From contig JAWKLG010000013.1 of NCBI GenBank assembly GCA_041392845.1, positions 1 to 64,000 of the forward strand: 64,000 bases of DNA. Reading direction: 5' to 3'. Below the pieces are notes generated by a model, which was not told the origin of the DNA, did not search any database, and saw nothing but the letters and a program-made list of their open reading frames with translations. This DNA comes from JAGQWW01 sp041392845 (GTDB lineage: Bacteria; Bacteroidota; Bacteroidia; Chitinophagales; Saprospiraceae). Both the position numbers and the translations under genes were made by a program. Below are positions 46,065 to 55,034 of the stretch, in pieces (position 1 is the stretch's first letter; every line of letters begins with the position of its first letter).

Positions 46065-46808
46065 AATCAGAGCAGCACCTGTTCCTGAAAGAGAGCACCG
46101 GTGTTGATTCCATTTCTCTCAATTGGTAATTAACACCTGATTGAGAACCGCTCAATCCTACAAAAGAACCAGCTTCTCCAATACAGTATCCACCACCGCC
46201 AGTAACAGCGAAAGAAGTAGGTAATGCATTTACAGTTATGGTCTGGTTTGCAGAACTTGTACATCCACTAGTATTAGTGAAAGTATAAGTTACATTGATG
46301 CTACCAGCTCCAGTAGCAGTAAGGGTAGAACCCGCTAATGATCCATTACCAGTAACTGTGAAGGTTCCACCAGCAGGCAAACCAACCAAGGTACGAGTAT
46401 CATTTACACACATAGCAGCATTGCTGCTGGTGATAGAAACCACTGGAAGCGGATTAACTGTAATGGTCTGACTTGCAGAATTGCTACAACCATTACCATC
46501 TGTGTAGTTATAGGTTACATTGATTGAACCTGCACCTGTTGCTGTAAGGGTTGAATCAACAGGGTACCGTTTCCTGTTACTACAAATGTTCCGTTAGCAG
46601 GAGTCGCAGTTAAGGTTCTCGTGTCGTTTACACACATAGCAGCCTGAGAACTTGTAATATTAACAACTGGAAGTGGGTTAACTACATAGTTCGTCTGAGC
46701 CGATGGACGACAAAGAGGATCTTGTGGTGTTGGTGAAAGTACAGCATATACAAACCAATTTCCTGCAGGCACAAGAGCCAGTAGTAACTGCTTGAGTTCC
46801 TCCTGCAG

Positions 46809-48560
46809 TCAAACCAGCATTAGAAACACTTGCGAAAGTTGTACCTCCAGCATAAGGATCTGCAAAGCTGTTGCAGAATATTTGAAATCTATTCCATATG
46901 ATGTTCCCATATTCATCAATCCCAAAGCTGAGAAGGTAGAACTGGTACCCAAACAAACAGGACTAGGTGCAGCTGTAGTGCTGCCAATTTCTGGACAAAG
47001 GCCACAACTAGGAGTTAAATCAAGATTCACAGAAAGTGTTGAAGTACAACCATTTCCATCAGTAACGGTAACATTGTAAACTCCGGCAGGAAGATTTGTA
47101 AGGTCTTCAGTCGTAGCTGAAAATCCACCAGTACCTACCCAGTTATATTGGAAGTTAGGAGTTCCCGTTACAGTAAGGTTAATTGAACCATTTGCAGTAT
47201 TACAATCTGTTGGTAAAACACTAAAATTAGTAAGCACTGCAGGTGCATTACTTGTAATGGTTTGATTCACATCAACCGTACAACCATTTCCATCAGTATA
47301 TGAATAAGTAACTACAATTGAACCAGCACCTGTTGCGGTCAACACGTCACCAGCACCTAGTGAACCAGGACCAGTAACAGAGAAAGTTCCGCCTAATGGA
47401 GTTCCAATTAAGCTTCTGGTATCATCAATACACATAGGTGCAGCGGAGCTGGTAATCATTGGAGTTGGAAGACCGATGACAGTAATCACCTGAGTGGTGG
47501 TACCGGTACAACCATTTCCGTCTGTATATGAGTATTCAATTGTTATAGAACCTGTTGCTGATGCTGAAAGGATATCTCCAGCACCAATTGAACCAGGTCC
47601 ACTGATAACAGAGAAACTTCCACCAGCAGGGTTACCCAGCAACGCTCTTGTATCATTTAAACAAAGGTCAGCACCTGAACTTGTAATAACAGGAGTAGGA
47701 TCCGGACTCACCGTAATCATCTGAGTAGTTGATCCGGTACATCCATTTCCATCTGTAAAAGAATAGGTTACATTAATAGTTCCAGCAGCAGTTGCAGTTA
47801 ACACATCGCCTGCACCCAAGGTGCCAGGTCCTGTTACTGAGAAAGTTCCACCTGTTGGATTTGCAGTAAGGGATCTTGTATCATTGATACACATAATAGC
47901 TGCACTGCTTGTAATTGCAGGAGTAGGCAAGCCATTAACTGTAATCATGAAAGTACAAGATAGAGAACAGTTGGTGTAGGTGATGGTATGCATTCCAACA
48001 CCTGCAGTTGCAGGGTTGAACATATTACCTGTTACACCAGGTCCGCTAAATGTTCCACCAGCAGGAGTACCTTCAGGTAAAACAAAAGCAGGATCATTCA
48101 CACAAGCTGATAAATTACCAGGACAAACCGGAGGATCATTCACAACAGTTGCAAGAACCGGAGTTCTTGGACCTGCACAATCTGAAGATACCTGCCAGTT
48201 ATAGAACCAGTAGTAAGTTGCACTTCCAGGATTGGTAATGAAATCCTGAAGTAACAACAACGTTACCACTAGGTGATGAATAAGGATAAGTATTTCCTGA
48301 AGTTTCACGGATACAGGCTTACCACTCATATTTGCTGATACCAATCTATAACCTGTTCCAACTGAAACAGGAAGGTTTACTGGCAAAGTAACCAATTCAG
48401 GAGTGGCAACGCTACCTGGAGGAATGGTGAAAGGACCTGCTGTCATTAAAACGGTACCTGTATTGTCGGTAAGGTTTACTTCCATACTTCCACCAGTACC
48501 AACTGAATAAACATCAACTGTTTGAATAACGATGTCAGAATTAACTACATCAAACACCAA
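46809..48560 (-). CDS. Giant protein B, middle open segment: tandem Ig/PKD-like modules
   Basis: This is an internal part of the giant locus, not a separate gene; the first in-frame methionine at 48560 is a frameshift product. It holds tandem modules of about 75 residues, each with PTPAITSSAAIMCINDTRSL, GTFSVTGPGTLGAGDVLTA, INVTYSFTDGNGCTGST and TQMITV. The last 20-25 residues are out of frame. Two compensating shifts lie at about 48,316 and 48,242 (CIRETSGNTYPYSSPSG is in another frame). Confidence 0.7.
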   Translation of the reverse strand: MVFDVVNSDIVIQTVDVYSVGTGGSMEVNLTDNTGTVLMTAGPFTIPPGSVATPELVTLPVNLPVSVGTGYRLVSANMSGKPVSVKLQEILILIHHLVVTLLLLQDFITNPGSATYYWFYNWQVSSDCAGPRTPVLATVVNDPPVCPGNLSACVNDPAFVLPEGTPAGGTFSGPGVTGNMFNPATAGVGMHTITYTNCSLSCTFMITVNGLPTPAITSSAAIMCINDTRSLTANPTGGTFSVTGPGTLGAGDVLTATAAGTINVTYSFTDGNGCTGSTTQMITVSPDPTPVITSSGADLCLNDTRALLGNPAGGSFSVISGPGSIGAGDILSASATGSITIEYSYTDGNGCTGTTTQVITVIGLPTPMITSSAAPMCIDDTRSLIGTPLGGTFSVTGPGSLGAGDVLTATGAGSIVVTYSYTDGNGCTVDVNQTITSNAPAVLTNFSVLPTDCNTANGSINLTVTGTPNFQYNWVGTGGFSATTEDLTNLPAGVYNVTVTDGNGCTSTLSVNLDLTPSCGLCPEIGSTTAAPSPVCLGTSSTFSALGLMNMGTSYGIDFKYSATALQILMLEVQLSQVFLMLV

Positions 48561-48648
48561 CCCCAGTTGTTACCTGAAGTATTCAAGGTACTCGTATTTA
48601 CATAGGTAGGTTTAGCAGCTGCTTCACTACCTCCTCCAATTACAGGTT

Positions 48649-51600
48649 CTACATAATAAGTAGTAGAAGTTGTAATTGGAGGTGTATTGAAATATTACCG
48701 TTTCCTAAGGCTGTTCCACCTGTTGCTACATCATACCAGTTCAACATAGAACCAGCATTTCCAGTTGCTCCAAGGGTTACAGAAACAGGGCCAGGGCCAC
48801 ATTCTGAACCAGGAGTTGTAGATACGATGGCTGGAGAAATTACGTTAACCGTAGCAACAGAAGATGGAGAAGCCGAAATCGGAACTCCGCCACAAGAAAC
48901 TATTACTCGGAAATCTGTTGAAGCACTTACACCAGGCACCAAATAGTCTGCTGTAGTTGCACCTATAATTGGTGTCCATGCATTCGCACCAGCTGGAGAA
49001 CTTTCCCACTGGTATTCTGCACCTGTTGCAGGGTCTCCACCCAAAGACAACTGCACATCGTCAGAAACACAGATGGTTCCAGGAGTAGCAGATACAGTCA
49101 AAGTCGTAGGAGAACTAAGAATTTCATATGTTTTGTAGTCGGCAACAGGGAATGCACCGGGAGCCAATGCTACTGAAACAGGACAATACCCGCTAAAGTA
49201 ACTGGCAGAGTTGGTTCCAACATTTGGCATTGCTATCAAATCCTGTGCTACTACAAAATATTCGATGATGTCGCCATTGGTTACCGCAGAGGTAAGCAAG
49301 GCATAATCTATATCAAAAACAAACGGAGATGCAGCGTTGGTAGCTTCAACATATTTCCAACCATTATCAGCAGAAGTGTTGGTTGCAGCAAGAACGTTGT
49401 TCTCAGTTGATTTTTTGTACCAAAGTCTTGGTTTGGTACCTGCAGTTGTATTTACTCCAGTAACATCTGTTATGTCTGCAGTCAATGAAATGGAAGAAAT
49501 ACAAATAGAGTTAGGAATATCATCAAAAGTAATGATTGGTGCAGCAGCATCTGTTGCTGTACCTGCAAATTCCAATGCTCCGATATCAGGAAGCGCAGCT
49601 CTTGATACACCATTGTGATCTTCAGTTATCACAGGAGTGGTTGCTGTAGTTGCTCCACTTTCAGCGAAGCTCGCTCCGGATGGAGAGAAACATGCAACCC
49701 CTGCTGCAACAAGGTTATCTTCATAGAAGGTACCTGCTTCACCCATGAAAGTCTTGTAAAGACCACAAGGAGTGTTGAAGTCAGGGTCAGCCGTTCCAAT
49801 TGATCCACCTGCTACATAATAAACGTTGGTAGCAGTGGTATTGGTAGGACCTTCTCCAAAAATATATGGAGTGAAATAAATGTTGTGGTCTGCTGTAATA
49901 TTCGCAGGTTTAGTACCATTGGTACCGGTTACTGATCTTTTTAAACCAGCGAAGTACCCAGTACCTCTTTCAACCGCATCTATTTTGATGATGTTGTTTT
50001 TTGCATTCAAAAGGGTTGAAGAGCTGGCAAGGTAGATACCTGCTCCTCCAAAGTTGGTTCCAGTAGTATTTAATGTACCTGCACTACCAAGGAAGATGGT
50101 ATTGTAAGAAACATTGATTTCCGTACCACTGGCAACATAAATACCTGTAATACCAGTAGTTGAACTCACCGAAGGTGATCTTAAATCACTGATACAGTTA
50201 TTGTAGATATTTTTAAAAGTACCTGAAGAAGTATAAATACCTTCAACAGTTCCACTTGTAGCGTTTGGACGCTCAAGGTCATATACTTTATTGTTGTAAA
50301 TATTACCTGTTGTAGCAGGGCTTGTACTTCCCAAAAGATACATACCTCTAACTGTTGAAGAAGTTGAGGACCCTGTCAAAAAGCCATGAATTTCGTTTCC
50401 ATAATAATCTGCATTTTCTACCGCTGTTCCCAGCTGGTAAATACCATACATGGTACCAGTACCTGCAACGTTATTGATATGGTTATCATAAACGTCAGAA
50501 CCGGATTGCATATAATAAATATAAATACCATAGAAAGTAGATCCACAAGTAATATTTTCAACTGTATTATTGAATACATGTTTTACAGGGGAATTATTAG
50601 TAAGACCATCAAAGTTGTAAATTCCATAGAAGGAACCAGTACCATTATTAACGTTGGTCCAGCTATTATTACTGATAATCTGAGTATTATCAGAAGTAGA
50701 AGAAGAACCAGCGTAATATCCGTAGGTAGTACCAAAAGAGGTACCAGTACGTTGATAGCCCCCAATTATTTGGTTGTTATTTACCGTAAGCGTACCATCC
50801 AAACCATTTGCAGCATTGTAAATCAAATATTCTGTGCTGCTATGATTCATCTGAATATTGTTCCATGTATTGTTGGAAATATCAGAGTTATCAGTACTGT
50901 TATTTGTATAGATAAAATAGAATGTACCGGTACCCATAACCGAGTTGGTGAAATTGCTAAAGCTGTTTCCACTTATACTCACCAAATTCGAATTGGCAGT
51001 AGAACCCGCACTGTTATAAATCATGTAAACCGTACCTGATGCTACAGAACGATTGATATTGGAAAAGATATTATTATTTATATTGACATTGGTTACACCG
51101 GTTGCGGAATTCCATATACCATACCATGTAGAAGTTGAACTGTCATCACAGTTCGTAATGGTGTTATTATTAATATTGATGGTATTCCCAGAGCCTGCTG
51201 AACCAGCAGCATTTTCTATCCCAGATGTAGTACCAGAAAGTGATGTAAGACTAATAATGTTGTTGTTGATATCACCACTAGCTCCATCTGAACTATCGTT
51301 ACAGAAAATACCACCCAGCAAAGCAGGGTGCGTAACACCAGCTCCATTGTTGTTATTGATGGTATTATATGAAACATTGAAATCCCATTGGTCTTTCAAA
51401 AAAATTGCATTTGCACGAGCGGTAGCACCTGTACCACCACCATAGTTGATAATGGTATTACCAGTTCCCAGACCGTTTCCTCCCACGTCATTTCCGGTAT
51501 CAGCAAAGTCAAATGGCGCTACATCTTCAAACCCGATAAGCGCAATACCCGATTGACAATTTTGGATCGTGTTTGCAAATATATTATTGTTAGAGTTTCC

Positions 51601-52224
51601 GCCGCTAGCAGCAGTAATGGTCAACTCAGTATCACTGGCTGCATACGTTGCATTGTGTACAGCGATACCAACAGAACCATTATGGCCGTAAGTCCAGGCT
51701 CCTGAGTTTTCTCTATTGAGTGTAATTACACAGTTCTGGATGGTATTATTCTGGCAACCATCTGTTGGACTAGCTTTGAATAACCCAAAGCCAACTTCCA
51801 TCATTTCTGTAGGTCCTGCAACGTTACCATCAAAAAGGTCAATACCAACGATGGTTACATAATCAGAGCCCGACAAAATAAACATCCCATCTTTGGCAGC
51901 ACCTGCTGGTAAAGCTGTACCGACATAAGCATTCAAAACAGGATTGGTACCTGCTCCAAATTTTTGGATGACAATTGGATTAGCAGCTGTACCGGTAGCG
52001 GTCATAACTATCCCTCCGGAGGGAAGTGTTTCGCTATGTCCGGCAGGAACATCTACTAGCACAACACCGGAAATGGTCGCCCCGTTTAACGCAGAAATGG
52101 CCGCTGCCAAAGTTGGGTAGCTGCCATTCACTGTAGAGCCTCCGGAAATATTTACCTGGGCGGACAAGGAAAAGCCCATCAGTAAAATTAGCGGAAGAAT
52201 CAGGAGTAAAACTCTCTTTGTCAT
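48649..52224 (-). CDS. Giant protein B, N-terminal open segment: signal peptide and parallel beta-helix head
   Basis: Open for 1,191 codons. Signal peptide MTKRVLLLILPLILLMGFSLSAQ, then SGGSTVNGSYPTLAAAISAL, which starts a right-handed beta-helix (about residues 40-860) built of Asn-rich coils such as NINNNTITNCDDSSTSTWYGIW and NNSWTNVNNGTGSFYGIYNF. Ig-like modules follow to about 1,170. The last 17 residues (after GNGNI) are out of frame because of a lost base near 48,691. Beta-helix heads in surface proteins commonly bind or cut polysaccharides; here no catalytic residues are recognised. Confidence 0.82.
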   Translation of the reverse strand: MTKRVLLLILPLILLMGFSLSAQVNISGGSTVNGSYPTLAAAISALNGATISGVVLVDVPAGHSETLPSGGIVMTATGTAANPIVIQKFGAGTNPVLNAYVGTALPAGAAKDGMFILSGSDYVTIVGIDLFDGNVAGPTEMMEVGFGLFKASPTDGCQNNTIQNCVITLNRENSGAWTYGHNGSVGIAVHNATYAASDTELTITAASGGNSNNNIFANTIQNCQSGIALIGFEDVAPFDFADTGNDVGGNGLGTGNTIINYGGGTGATARANAIFLKDQWDFNVSYNTINNNNGAGVTHPALLGGIFCNDSSDGASGDINNNIISLTSLSGTTSGIENAAGSAGSGNTININNNTITNCDDSSTSTWYGIWNSATGVTNVNINNNIFSNINRSVASGTVYMIYNSAGSTANSNLVSISGNSFSNFTNSVMGTGTFYFIYTNNSTDNSDISNNTWNNIQMNHSSTEYLIYNAANGLDGTLTVNNNQIIGGYQRTGTSFGTTYGYYAGSSSTSDNTQIISNNSWTNVNNGTGSFYGIYNFDGLTNNSPVKHVFNNTVENITCGSTFYGIYIYYMQSGSDVYDNHINNVAGTGTMYGIYQLGTAVENADYYGNEIHGFLTGSSTSSTVRGMYLLGSTSPATTGNIYNNKVYDLERPNATSGTVEGIYTSSGTFKNIYNNCISDLRSPSVSSTTGITGIYVASGTEINVSYNTIFLGSAGTLNTTGTNFGGAGIYLASSSTLLNAKNNIIKIDAVERGTGYFAGLKRSVTGTNGTKPANITADHNIYFTPYIFGEGPTNTTATNVYYVAGGSIGTADPDFNTPCGLYKTFMGEAGTFYEDNLVAAGVACFSPSGASFAESGATTATTPVITEDHNGVSRAALPDIGALEFAGTATDAAAPIITFDDIPNSICISSISLTADITDVTGVNTTAGTKPRLWYKKSTENNVLAATNTSADNGWKYVEATNAASPFVFDIDYALLTSAVTNGDIIEYFVVAQDLIAMPNVGTNSASYFSGYCPVSVALAPGAFPVADYKTYEILSSPTTLTVSATPGTICVSDDVQLSLGGDPATGAEYQWESSPAGANAWTPIIGATTADYLVPGVSASTDFRVIVSCGGVPISASPSSVATVNVISPAIVSTTPGSECGPGPVSVTLGATGNAGSMLNWYDVATGGTALGNGNISIHLQLQLLLLIM

Positions 52225-52278
52225 GGAATTAATTTGAATTTGAAGATTCGTTTGTGTAGAGTATCTATAGCTAATATT

Positions 52279-52659
52279 TTATTGAGATACCAGGTCAATA
52301 ATCGCCGTTTTGTGATCAGCAATTACCTGGTCAGCAAATACATTATTATCGTAATCTGCAGGAGAAATTCCGTAATGATTGACCAAAACTGTTTTCACAG
52401 AAGATTCAACACTCGTTCCTGCTGAAATTTGATCGATAACCTGCACGCAGAAATTAAAGCGATCCAACTTGATAACCGTTTGGGCATCATCAGGATTTGC
52501 ATCTGAAAAAGATGCCTTTTCTGCTTCGATTTTGCTTTGGAGAATTGCTACAGCTTCTTCAGAAGGAAGGAAAGACTGCGCTATTGCGGATGGAGAAATG
52601 GCTACAAAAGCCACCACAAAAAGGAACAGACTGATCGCTGTTCTAAGCACATTTTTCAT
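52279..52659 (-). CDS. Small exported hypothetical protein
   Basis: About 126 residues from ATG 52659 (MKNVLRTAISLFLFVVAF, signal cleaved after AIAQ); the longer frame from 52710 adds non-signal residues. The mature part is helical and acidic with no recognised domain (SEEAVAILQSKIEAEKASF, ISPADYDNNVFADQVIADH). It ends 54 bases before the start of giant protein B on the same strand and may be cotranscribed with it, so a role with B is possible. Confidence 0.65.
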   Translation of the reverse strand: MKNVLRTAISLFLFVVAFVAISPSAIAQSFLPSEEAVAILQSKIEAEKASFSDANPDDAQTVIKLDRFNFCVQVIDQISAGTSVESSVKTVLVNHYGISPADYDNNVFADQVIADHKTAIIDLVSQ

Positions 52660-53105
52660 GAGATTACAATTTGTCGTTAGTTGTAAAACAAAATACAAAA
52701 TGACTATCAACTCCTCTAGGAAAGCTGGTAATCAAAAATTTACAAAACCACTAAAATTGTAATACAAGGAGAATGAGAAGGAGGAGATCCTTCTTTCTTT
52801 TGGATTATAATTTGTGGTTAAAGAATTCCAAGCATACCATTTAGAATGTTATCTATCTGGAATTGCTTGAGAAAAGGGATGGCCAAATCAATTTTTGGGA
52901 ATGTGTAAGTGTATAAACCATACACCTTTTCGGAGGGTAAAACTAGTACAGTAATTTGGTAGGTACAATAGGTGCAATTCCCATGAAGTTAACTTTATAA
53001 GTCTTTTAATTTTGCTTTAATTTTTTTTTAATGCGCGTTTATTGTTTGAATTGATTTCATTGAAAAACAAGCATTTTACCAGAACATTTTCCTGGCTGAT
53101 TTTCG
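52660..53105. other. Gene-free region upstream of the small exported protein
   Basis: About 450 bases with no credible gene. A 7-bp hairpin AGAAGGA/TCCTTCT followed by T-rich sequence lies near 52,779-52,803, and a weak GTGTAT/ATACAC hairpin near 52,908-52,923. The promoter of the minus-strand pair must lie here, but I see no full consensus. Confidence 0.5.
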
Positions 53106-54395
53106 TCACTTTCTTGGATTTATTTTTGGTCGGATTATCAACCGAAGTGATTGGTCATAAAACAGGTAGTTCCAAACCCAATTAAAAAAAATAATGACCT
53201 TATTTCTGACTCCTAAAATTTGAAATAAATGAACCAATAGCCAGACCATCCAGGCGAACATGCCGCTGAATTTAAATTTTGGCAAATCAACAACAGCCTT
53301 ATTTCGACCGATGGTAGCCATACTTCCCAAGTCCCTATATTTAAAAGGGTGTTTATTTTTATTCTTTAACCCCTTCTTTAAGTTAAAAGCAAGGTTCTTT
53401 GCCTGTTGGATAGCAACCTGAGCTACCTGAGGATGACCGTAGGGAAACTCCTCCGAAACCATGGTCGCAACATCTCCAATGGCATATACATTTTCGTATC
53501 CTTTTACCTGATTGAATTCATTGACCGCTACCCTATTTCCATTCCCCATGACTTCCTGAGGCAAACCAAATGGTGCTGCCCCTTTAACACCAGCTGCCCA
53601 AATAACTTTTTTAGCAGGGATTTTGGAGCCATCGTCCATCTCTACCCAGCCGCCATCGTAATTCATTACTCTGGTATTCAATTTGATTTTGACACCCATC
53701 TTTTCAAGAAAGTCATAGGCCTTTTGAGAAGCATTTTCTGACATTCCTTTTAAAAGACTGTCTGCCCCCTGCACCAGCCAAATATCTACTTCGCGGCAAT
53801 CCAGTTCGGGATAGTCTTTGGGAAGTACGTATTCTCTCATTTCTGCCAAAGCACCGGCAACCTCCACTCCGGTAGGGCCACCACCAACCACAACGATATC
53901 AATAAACTCCTGCCGTTCTTCATAATCAGTTGTTGATAGCGCTTTCTCATAATCGTCCAAAATAGCATTGCGAAGGAACAATGCTTCTGAGACCGTTTTC
54001 ATGGAGATGGCCAAGGATTCTAACTTCTGGTTTCCAAAGTAATTTGTATCGGCCCCTGTTGCAATGACCAGGTGATCGAAATTGCAAACTCCAAGGCTGG
54101 TTTCAAGGAATTTCTTTTCAAGATTTACCTTGGTAACTTCAGTAATTCGGATGTAGATATTTTTATTTTTTTGAAAAATCTTTCTAAAAGGAAAAACGAT
54201 GGAACTTGGTTCCAGACCGGCCATTGCAACCTGATAAAAAAGTGGCTGGAACTGGTGGTAATTATTTCGATCGAGTAAAACGACCTGGTATTGGTTTAAT
54301 TTTGAAAGCTTTAGTGCAAGTGCCAGTCCGGCGAATCCGCCTCCAATAATTACGACCCTCTCTTTTCCAAGTTCAGGCAGGTTTATTTTGATCAT
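53106..54395 (-). CDS. ndh: Type II NADH:quinone oxidoreductase
   Basis: 429 residues. FAD loop VVIIGGGFAGLALALKLSKL, GLEPSSIVFPFR, the NADH-binding VVVGGGPTGVEVAGALAEMR and NVYAIGDVATM near the C-terminus. A hydrophobic, amphipathic C-terminal segment (MFAWMVWLLVHLFQILG) attaches it to the membrane. It passes electrons from NADH to quinone without pumping protons. It is followed upstream on the same strand by a small membrane protein gene, 15 bases away. Confidence 0.93.
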   Translation of the reverse strand: MIKINLPELGKERVVIIGGGFAGLALALKLSKLNQYQVVLLDRNNYHQFQPLFYQVAMAGLEPSSIVFPFRKIFQKNKNIYIRITEVTKVNLEKKFLETSLGVCNFDHLVIATGADTNYFGNQKLESLAISMKTVSEALFLRNAILDDYEKALSTTDYEERQEFIDIVVVGGGPTGVEVAGALAEMREYVLPKDYPELDCREVDIWLVQGADSLLKGMSENASQKAYDFLEKMGVKIKLNTRVMNYDGGWVEMDDGSKIPAKKVIWAAGVKGAAPFGLPQEVMGNGNRVAVNEFNQVKGYENVYAIGDVATMVSEEFPYGHPQVAQVAIQQAKNLAFNLKKGLKNKNKHPFKYRDLGSMATIGRNKAVVDLPKFKFSGMFAWMVWLLVHLFQILGVRNKVIIFFNWVWNYLFYDQSLRLIIRPKINPRK

Positions 54396-54410
54396 GATTA
54401 GGATTTTATT

Positions 54411-54887
54411 CTAATAGTCTCCTACCGTCAGGAACCAAACCTGGTAGGTCCAAAATAGCTGGTACAAACCTATCCAAAGAACAACGGGAATGAAAAATAT
54501 GGTCAACTTTTTTTCTATTTTCCATAAAAAATAAGGAAGGGCAAAAACCAGTATTGATTGGAAAACAGCTCCCCCTAATGCAAAGTTGAAAGATTGAGCA
54601 GAAAATAGTTGAAATGCCCAAATTTCATGAAAAATAAGAAGCACAATCAGCATCCAAAAAGCCAAAGGGAAATCCGGATCTGTCAAAAAGGTAGTTCTGT
54701 ATAAAAGGACCATACATATTATATAGTATAGAAATCCAAAATTTCGCCACATTTGAGCACTAACTGACCATTCAGGTGTGCTTACAGCATCAAAAAAGTG
54801 ATACAATTCACTTACATATGAAAGGTAACCAGCCACAGCTGCCATGAATGGCAGTAAGATGGCGCGGGTAAGATGAGCACTATGCAT
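54411..54887 (-). CDS. Small membrane protein, possibly TspO/MBR family
   Basis: 158 residues with about five hydrophobic segments and many tryptophans. The layout of the last two segments (FALPYFLWKIEK and FFIPVVLWIGLYQLFWTYQVWFL) recalls the PYLxWxxxAxxLN pattern of TspO/MBR tryptophan-rich sensory proteins, but the family's Pro-Pro motif is not seen, so this is tentative. It is probably cotranscribed with ndh. Confidence 0.5.
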   Translation of the reverse strand: MHSAHLTRAILLPFMAAVAGYLSYVSELYHFFDAVSTPEWSVSAQMWRNFGFLYYIICMVLLYRTTFLTDPDFPLAFWMLIVLLIFHEIWAFQLFSAQSFNFALGGAVFQSILVFALPYFLWKIEKKLTIFFIPVVLWIGLYQLFWTYQVWFLTVGDY

Positions 54888-55034
54888 TTCTTAACATTTT
54901 AAAGCCAACCGACAAATTGAAGGTTAAACTTTTCACTTTCCAAAAAAAATATTTAAAAAGAATTTCAAACGAAATAAAATATATATTTTGGCAAACTAAA
55001 TAAAGACTAAACTTACTTGAGCTAGTACATAACC

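Larger units (their letters stand above)
40923..52224 (-). pseudogene. Giant T9SS cargo protein B, whole locus (frameshifted as read)
   Basis: The locus reads as one protein of roughly 3,760 residues from ATG 52224 to the stop at 40923. As given it falls into pieces in alternating frames: 52224-48649, 48560-46809, 46956-46678, 46772-46515, 46443-45955 and 46064-40923. Each junction is joined by protein sequence continuing in another frame (for example GNGNI then FNTPPITT; ALLSGTG then AALDFG). I count about eleven frame changes, all between about 45,990 and 48,695; most are explained by one missing base in a run of two to four. The outer 8.6 kb is intact and the paralogue at 1-9395 is intact, which argues for consensus errors in one stretch, but real decay cannot be excluded. 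Order of parts: signal peptide, beta-helix head, Ig/HYR-like modules, stalk, dockerin-like, cohesin-like and T9SS sorting domain. Confidence 0.8.

Noticed and set aside
45955..46956. Three short minus-strand frames as separate small genes
   Set aside because: Their sequences are consecutive parts of the Ig-like modules of giant protein B split by frameshifts.
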